Below, piece after piece: positions 61,132 to 64,000 of a DNA stretch of 64,000 nucleotides. Both the position numbers and the translations under genes were made by a program. Numbering within the stretch: position 1 is the first letter of the stretch; each line of letters begins with the position of its first letter. Source of the DNA: Streptomyces antibioticus (GTDB taxonomy: Bacteria > Actinomycetota > Actinomycetes > Streptomycetales > Streptomycetaceae); contig NZ_CM007717.1 in assembly GCF_002019855.1 (NCBI RefSeq), positions 1,987,570-2,051,569 of the forward strand, in the 5' to 3' direction. The notes under the pieces were generated by a model. The model had not been told where the DNA came from. It made no database searches and saw nothing but the letters and a program-made list of their open reading frames with translations.

Positions 61132-61713
61132 CCGCCGCCCGGGGTCGTCGCCGACGACGCCGATCACCCGGGTCATCAGGGCGCCCAGCACCTCCCGTAC
61201 GGAGTCGGCGCTGCGGGCGTCGCACTCCAGCACGGGCACCTCCGCGCCCAGCCCCAGCGCCGAGCGGACCTCGTCCGGGCCGGTCCGCTCGGCGCCGTCG
61301 AACCGGTTGACGGCAAGGACGTACGGCGCCCCGCGCGCCTCGACGTAGTCGACGGCCCAGGAGCACTCCTCGATCCGGCGCGGGTCCGCGAGGACCACCG
61401 TGCCGAGGGCGCCGTCCACCAGGTCGTCCCAGAGGAACCGGAACCGGGACTGCCCGGGCGTGCCGAACAGATAGAGGGTGATGGCCGGGCCGAAGGTGAT
61501 GCGCCCGAAGTCGAGGGCGACGGTGGTCGTCGCCCGCTGCCCCCCGGCGTCCGACGGCCCGATGTCCACCGGCACCTGGGTGAGCGGGGCCTCCGTGCCG
61601 AGCGGCTCGATCTCGGAGACGGCCCCGACGAAGGCCGACTTGCCCACCCCGAGCCCCCCGCTCACCACGATCTTCAGGGCGACGGGCACGGTGTCGTCCG
61701 CACACCCGGACAT
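61114..61713 (-). CDS. orphan CvnD-type GTP-binding protein
   Basis: A 199-residue small GTPase-like protein of the conservon D type found beside CvnA-C in Streptomyces. The P-loop is VSGGLGVGKSAFVG, with switch-region ATTTVALDFGRI and LYLFGTPGQSRFRFLWDDL, and the specificity loop AVNRFDGAE. Here no CvnA (sensor kinase-like), CvnB (roadblock) or CvnC gene is adjacent, so it is an orphan. It may still work with components encoded elsewhere. It reads toward the binding-protein gene and shares its terminator. Confidence 0.87.
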   Translation of the reverse strand: MSGCADDTVPVALKIVVSGGLGVGKSAFVGAVSEIEPLGTEAPLTQVPVDIGPSDAGGQRATTTVALDFGRITFGPAITLYLFGTPGQSRFRFLWDDLVDGALGTVVLADPRRIEECSWAVDYVEARGAPYVLAVNRFDGAERTGPDEVRSALGLGAEVPVLECDARSADSVREVLGALMTRVIGVVGDDPGRRPVAVR

Positions 61714-61833
61714 GGCCCCGCTCCTTTCGCACTGCTACGCGCCGAGACGGCACCGCGCCGGGCCTCGGCGGCCGCGCGGTGTTCGTCTCCTCGAACAGGA
61801 GATACGGCCGCGGGCCGCCGATTGCTCACCCGG

Positions 61834-63036
61834 TCAGCACGAGCAGTCGCAGCAGCAGCCGTCGCAGCAGTCGCACCCGTCACAGCAGTTGCCGCACTCG
61901 CAGCAGTTGCCGTCGCAGTTGCAGCAGTCGCCGCACCAGCCGTCGCGCTTCCGCCGCGACCAGGGACCCTCGTACTGGTCGGCGCAGCACACCTGGCAGG
62001 TGCAGAAGAGCCCGAGGGCGACGGCGCATCCGGCGAGCAGGCCGCGCTTGTCCCGGTGCGGCGGCTCGCCCCCGAAGGGGTTGCCGGGCATGCCGGGACC
62101 CCCCGGCTGCTGCGGGGCGTAGGGGCCGGTCGGGGGTCCGAAGGCGCCGTCGGGGCCGTGCGCGTGGCCGCACGACCGGGTGCCGAAGGCCCGGTCCACG
62201 GACCGCTCCAGCTCGTGCGCGAGCAGCAGATGTGCCAGGCGGCGGTCGGTGAACTCGACGTCCTTGAGCGCCAGCCGGATGCCGTGCAGGGCGTCGTCGG
62301 CGAGCCGCCGGGCCTCGGTGAGCGGGGTCCCGGTCGCGGTCAGCGGGTTCCAGGCGCCGGCGGCCGCGTCCGCCTCCCGGTCCTCGACGGCGTCCAGCAG
62401 ATGGGCCAGCCGTCCGAAGAGCCGCCCCGCCTCGGCGAGCGGAACGGCGTTGCCGGGACGGCCCGCCAGGACGGCGGTGTGCGCGAACGCGGCGGCGGTG
62501 GCGGTCTCGGTGGGCTCGGTGACGGTCAGCAGCGAAGTGCCGGGCCCGGCCAGCGACTCGATGCCGATCTGCCGGTCCACGGCGTCGACGAGGACGGCGG
62601 TGTCGAAGCCCACGGCGGCCCCGCTGCGCTCCCCCGCCCTGCCCCAGCTCGCGGCCACCCGGCGGGCGGCGACGGCGACCGGACGGCGCCTCAGCAGCCC
62701 GTCCCCGTCGGCGACGTGGTCGCGGACCTTGGCGGAGGCCAGCACCAGCGAGACGGCGGCCGCGAGCCGGGCGCCCTCGCCCTGGGCCACGGAGGCGGTG
62801 CGCATCCCGCGCAACGGGCACGGTCCCGCCGTACGCCGCAGCCCGCCGGCCGTGGTCCGCTCGGTCTGAGCTTCCGTCAGCACCGAGATGAGCAGGCCGT
62901 CGTAGTTGGTGACGATCCGCGCGAACTGGCCGTGATCCCCGCGCAGCGCGAGACAGAGGCCGCACAGATGGGCCATCCACTGGGCCTTGAGACCCTCTCC
63001 GAGCCGGTGGGTACAGGGCCTGACGATTCCGAACAC
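61834..63036 (-). CDS. DUF5685 protein with Cys-rich C-terminal tail
   Basis: A 400-residue protein. The N-terminal 280 residues (FGIVRPCTHRLGEGLKAQWMAHLCGLCLALRGDHGQFARIVTNYDGLLISVLTEAQ) match DUF5685, with conserved Cys clusters (CTH, CGLC) that probably bind metal. The C-terminal half includes PGGPGMPGNPFGGEPPH low-complexity text, a helix-like AGCAVALGLFCTCQVCCADQ and a final 34 residues with 17 cysteines in CC, CxC and CxxC pairs. Such a tail can chelate metal (metallothionein-like) or an Fe-S cluster. Function unknown. It is divergent from the SepF-like gene. Confidence 0.85.
   Translation of the reverse strand: MFGIVRPCTHRLGEGLKAQWMAHLCGLCLALRGDHGQFARIVTNYDGLLISVLTEAQTERTTAGGLRRTAGPCPLRGMRTASVAQGEGARLAAAVSLVLASAKVRDHVADGDGLLRRRPVAVAARRVAASWGRAGERSGAAVGFDTAVLVDAVDRQIGIESLAGPGTSLLTVTEPTETATAAAFAHTAVLAGRPGNAVPLAEAGRLFGRLAHLLDAVEDREADAAAGAWNPLTATGTPLTEARRLADDALHGIRLALKDVEFTDRRLAHLLLAHELERSVDRAFGTRSCGHAHGPDGAFGPPTGPYAPQQPGGPGMPGNPFGGEPPHRDKRGLLAGCAVALGLFCTCQVCCADQYEGPWSRRKRDGWCGDCCNCDGNCCECGNCCDGCDCCDGCCCDCSC
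61840..61960 (-). repeat. Cys-codon repeats in DUF5685 tail
   Basis: TGCTGCG and TGCGACTGCTGC-like 9 to 12 base units recur about ten times and encode the CC/CxC tail. All are in frame. Confidence 0.6.
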
Positions 63037-63382
63037 GACGATCCCCCGGGGTTCTACGATGGAAATGCGGGTAACCGCAAGCTGCTGTCACGTGCGCATG
63101 GCTGCCGCATCGTATCGACCGATCATCACCCCGGAACCGCCCGTCCTGTTCACCCGTACGCCCCGACCTTCACCCGTACGCCATGAAGAGTCATATTTCA
63201 CTCTCAGTCAGCAGCCGTGCACGGTAGGACCCTTGGGGGACGCGGGCTCTCGACGTACGAGCCGTGCACCAGTACCGTCACAAACCCCCCGCGCGGCGTC
63301 TATCCACTTGGCGCGACATCCGCATCATGGACGACCATGGGGATGCGGAAAGCAGAAAAGACCGCTGTGAGAGGAGGCGTCC
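63037..63382. other. 346-base divergent region between DUF5685 and sflA
   Basis: The region has a moderately AT-rich patch (63180-63205) and two hairpins, GGGCTC...GAGCC near 63250 and CCGCATC...GATGCGG at 63320-63348, just ahead of the SepF-like ribosome site GAGAGGAGG. No gene is supported in it. Confidence 0.5.
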
Positions 63383-63820
63383 ATGGGATCGGTGCGCAAG
63401 GCGAGTGCCTGGCTTGGCCTCGTCGACGACAACGATGACGAGCGTTACTACGACGACGACTACTCCGAGGGGACCGACTCCGGAGACGCGTGGGTGACCG
63501 ACCCCCGTGTCAAGGTCGCCTCGGACACGGCCGAGGAGAAGGGCCGCCGGATCGGCACGGTGACCCCGGACAGCTTCCGGGACGCGCGGGCGATCGGTGA
63601 ACTGTTCCGCGAGGGCGTGCCGGTCATCATGAACCTCACGGCCATGGAGGCCGCCGACGCCAAGCGCGTCGTCGACTTCGCGGCCGGGCTGATCTTCGGA
63701 CTGCGCGGTTCGATCGAGCGGGTCTCGACCCGGGTGTTCCTGCTGACCCCGTCCAACACGGAGATCGTCAGCGGCGATCCGGCGGCCCGCCGCTCGGACG
63801 GCTTCTTCAACCAGAGCTGA
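63383..63820 (+). CDS. sflA: SepF-like cell division protein
   Basis: A 145-residue SepF paralogue. The N-terminus [20 protein letters not shown] is the membrane-targeting amphipathic start. An acidic linker follows. The SepF fold reads [72 protein letters not shown]. Streptomyces has a main SepF in the dcw cluster and two extra SepF-like proteins (SflA, SflB) that modify FtsZ and polar growth. This one is not beside ftsZ and matches SflA by position from memory. The ATG has GAGAGGAGG upstream. Confidence 0.9.
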   Translation: MGSVRKASAWLGLVDDNDDERYYDDDYSEGTDSGDAWVTDPRVKVASDTAEEKGRRIGTVTPDSFRDARAIGELFREGVPVIMNLTAMEAADAKRVVDFAAGLIFGLRGSIERVSTRVFLLTPSNTEIVSGDPAARRSDGFFNQS

Positions 63821-63845
63821 GGCAGGGCCGCTCGCCGGCCCTGCC
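63821..63845. terminator. bidirectional terminator
   Basis: GGCAGGGCCG (63821-63830) pairs perfectly over 10 bp with 63836-63845 around a 5-base loop, starting at the first base after the sflA stop. The convergent acyl-CoA dehydrogenase gene ends 22 bases further on. Confidence 0.75.
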
Positions 63846-63866
63846 CCGCTCCGGGGTGAGCGCGGG

Positions 63867-64000
63867 TCAGCGGAAGGCGTCGAGCCCGGTGAGCGCCTTG
63901 CCCAGCACGAGCTGGTGCATCTCGACGGTGCCCTCGTAGGTGAGCACGGACTCCAGGTTGGTCGCGTGCCGCATGACCGGATACTCCAGCGAGATCCCGT
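63867..64000 (-). CDS. acyl-CoA dehydrogenase, glutaryl-CoA type (3' end, start outside window)
   Basis: Only the C-terminal 44 codons of a minus-strand gene are in the window. They read [20 protein letters not shown], then [22 protein letters not shown] and stop, which is the end of acyl-CoA dehydrogenases of the glutaryl-CoA dehydrogenase group, including the catalytic Glu in TYEGT. The rest of the gene lies beyond base 64000. Confidence 0.85.
   Translation of the reverse strand, partial: GISLEYPVMRHATNLESVLTYEGTVEMHQLVLGKALTGLDAFR

Overview
The window is chromosomal DNA of a Streptomyces or a very close actinomycete. It is very GC-rich, almost every third codon position is G or C, GTG and TTG starts are common, and most genes open after a GGAGG-type ribosome site. 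The families present are typical streptomycete ones: SoxR, homogentisate dioxygenase, streptogrisin-like proteases, secreted GDSL lipase, an AA10 enzyme with a sortase-type tail, a SepF-like protein and an orphan conservon-type GTPase. From memory, the order soxR, hmgA, GDSL lipase, alpha/beta lipase, imuB-like/dnaE2, SepF-like (sflA) follows the S. coelicolor chromosome around SCO1690 to SCO1750. This is therefore conserved core or near-core DNA, not an island. I see no tRNA, rRNA, insertion sequence, prophage or CRISPR array.

Layout. 1-4406: partial penicillin acylase, a zinc-ribbon protein, an ATP-dependent RNA ligase and SoxR. 4445-12263: a lipid and aldehyde catabolism block. It holds a MaoC hydratase and an acyl-CoA dehydrogenase, each facing a TetR regulator, then a frameshifted ArsR-like gene, an EamA transporter, and an alcohol/aldehyde dehydrogenase operon whose upstream operator closely matches the one at the acyl-CoA dehydrogenase. 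12332-20633: an orphan sugar-type ABC ATPase, an MFS transporter followed by decayed copies of its own 3' end, a CitMHS citrate transporter, a molybdopterin oxidoreductase with its TetR and operator, and a lipoprotein. 20797-25350: hmgA, a GntR regulator, an orphan Type ISP-like specificity domain and a CaiB-type CoA transferase.

25360-34048: a SigK/RskA-like sigma and anti-sigma pair points away from a DUF4331 / TPR / NicO-type metal exporter set, followed by a Ser/Thr kinase. 34052-39625: secreted lipase and subtilase, then a translationally coupled glycosyltransferase, glycosyltransferase, NodB deacetylase operon. 40185-46136: AAA ATPase, DUF72, GntR, GNAT, DUF402, AA10 oxygenase and a secreted lipase with a Crp-like site. 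46325-50881: an imuB-like/dnaE2 mutagenesis pair with two LexA-type boxes upstream. 50939-54339: a membrane protein and two S1 proteases.

54567-61082: an amino-acid-type ABC transporter with flavin enzymes. Its binding-protein gene is preceded by a 23-codon leader peptide of the Streptomyces sulfur-metabolism type, ending in cysteine. This suggests cysteine- or sulfur-responsive control. 61114-64000: an orphan GTPase, a DUF5685 protein with an extraordinary cysteine-rich tail, the SepF-like gene and the 3' end of an acyl-CoA dehydrogenase gene.

The strongest leads are the Cys leader peptide and the small coupled ORF in the sulfur-type ABC cluster, the matched TetR operators, the LexA boxes on dnaE2, the Cys-rich DUF5685 tail, the orphan Type ISP domain, and the decayed tail duplications after the MFS gene. 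All assignments are from reading the sequence. No database search was run.
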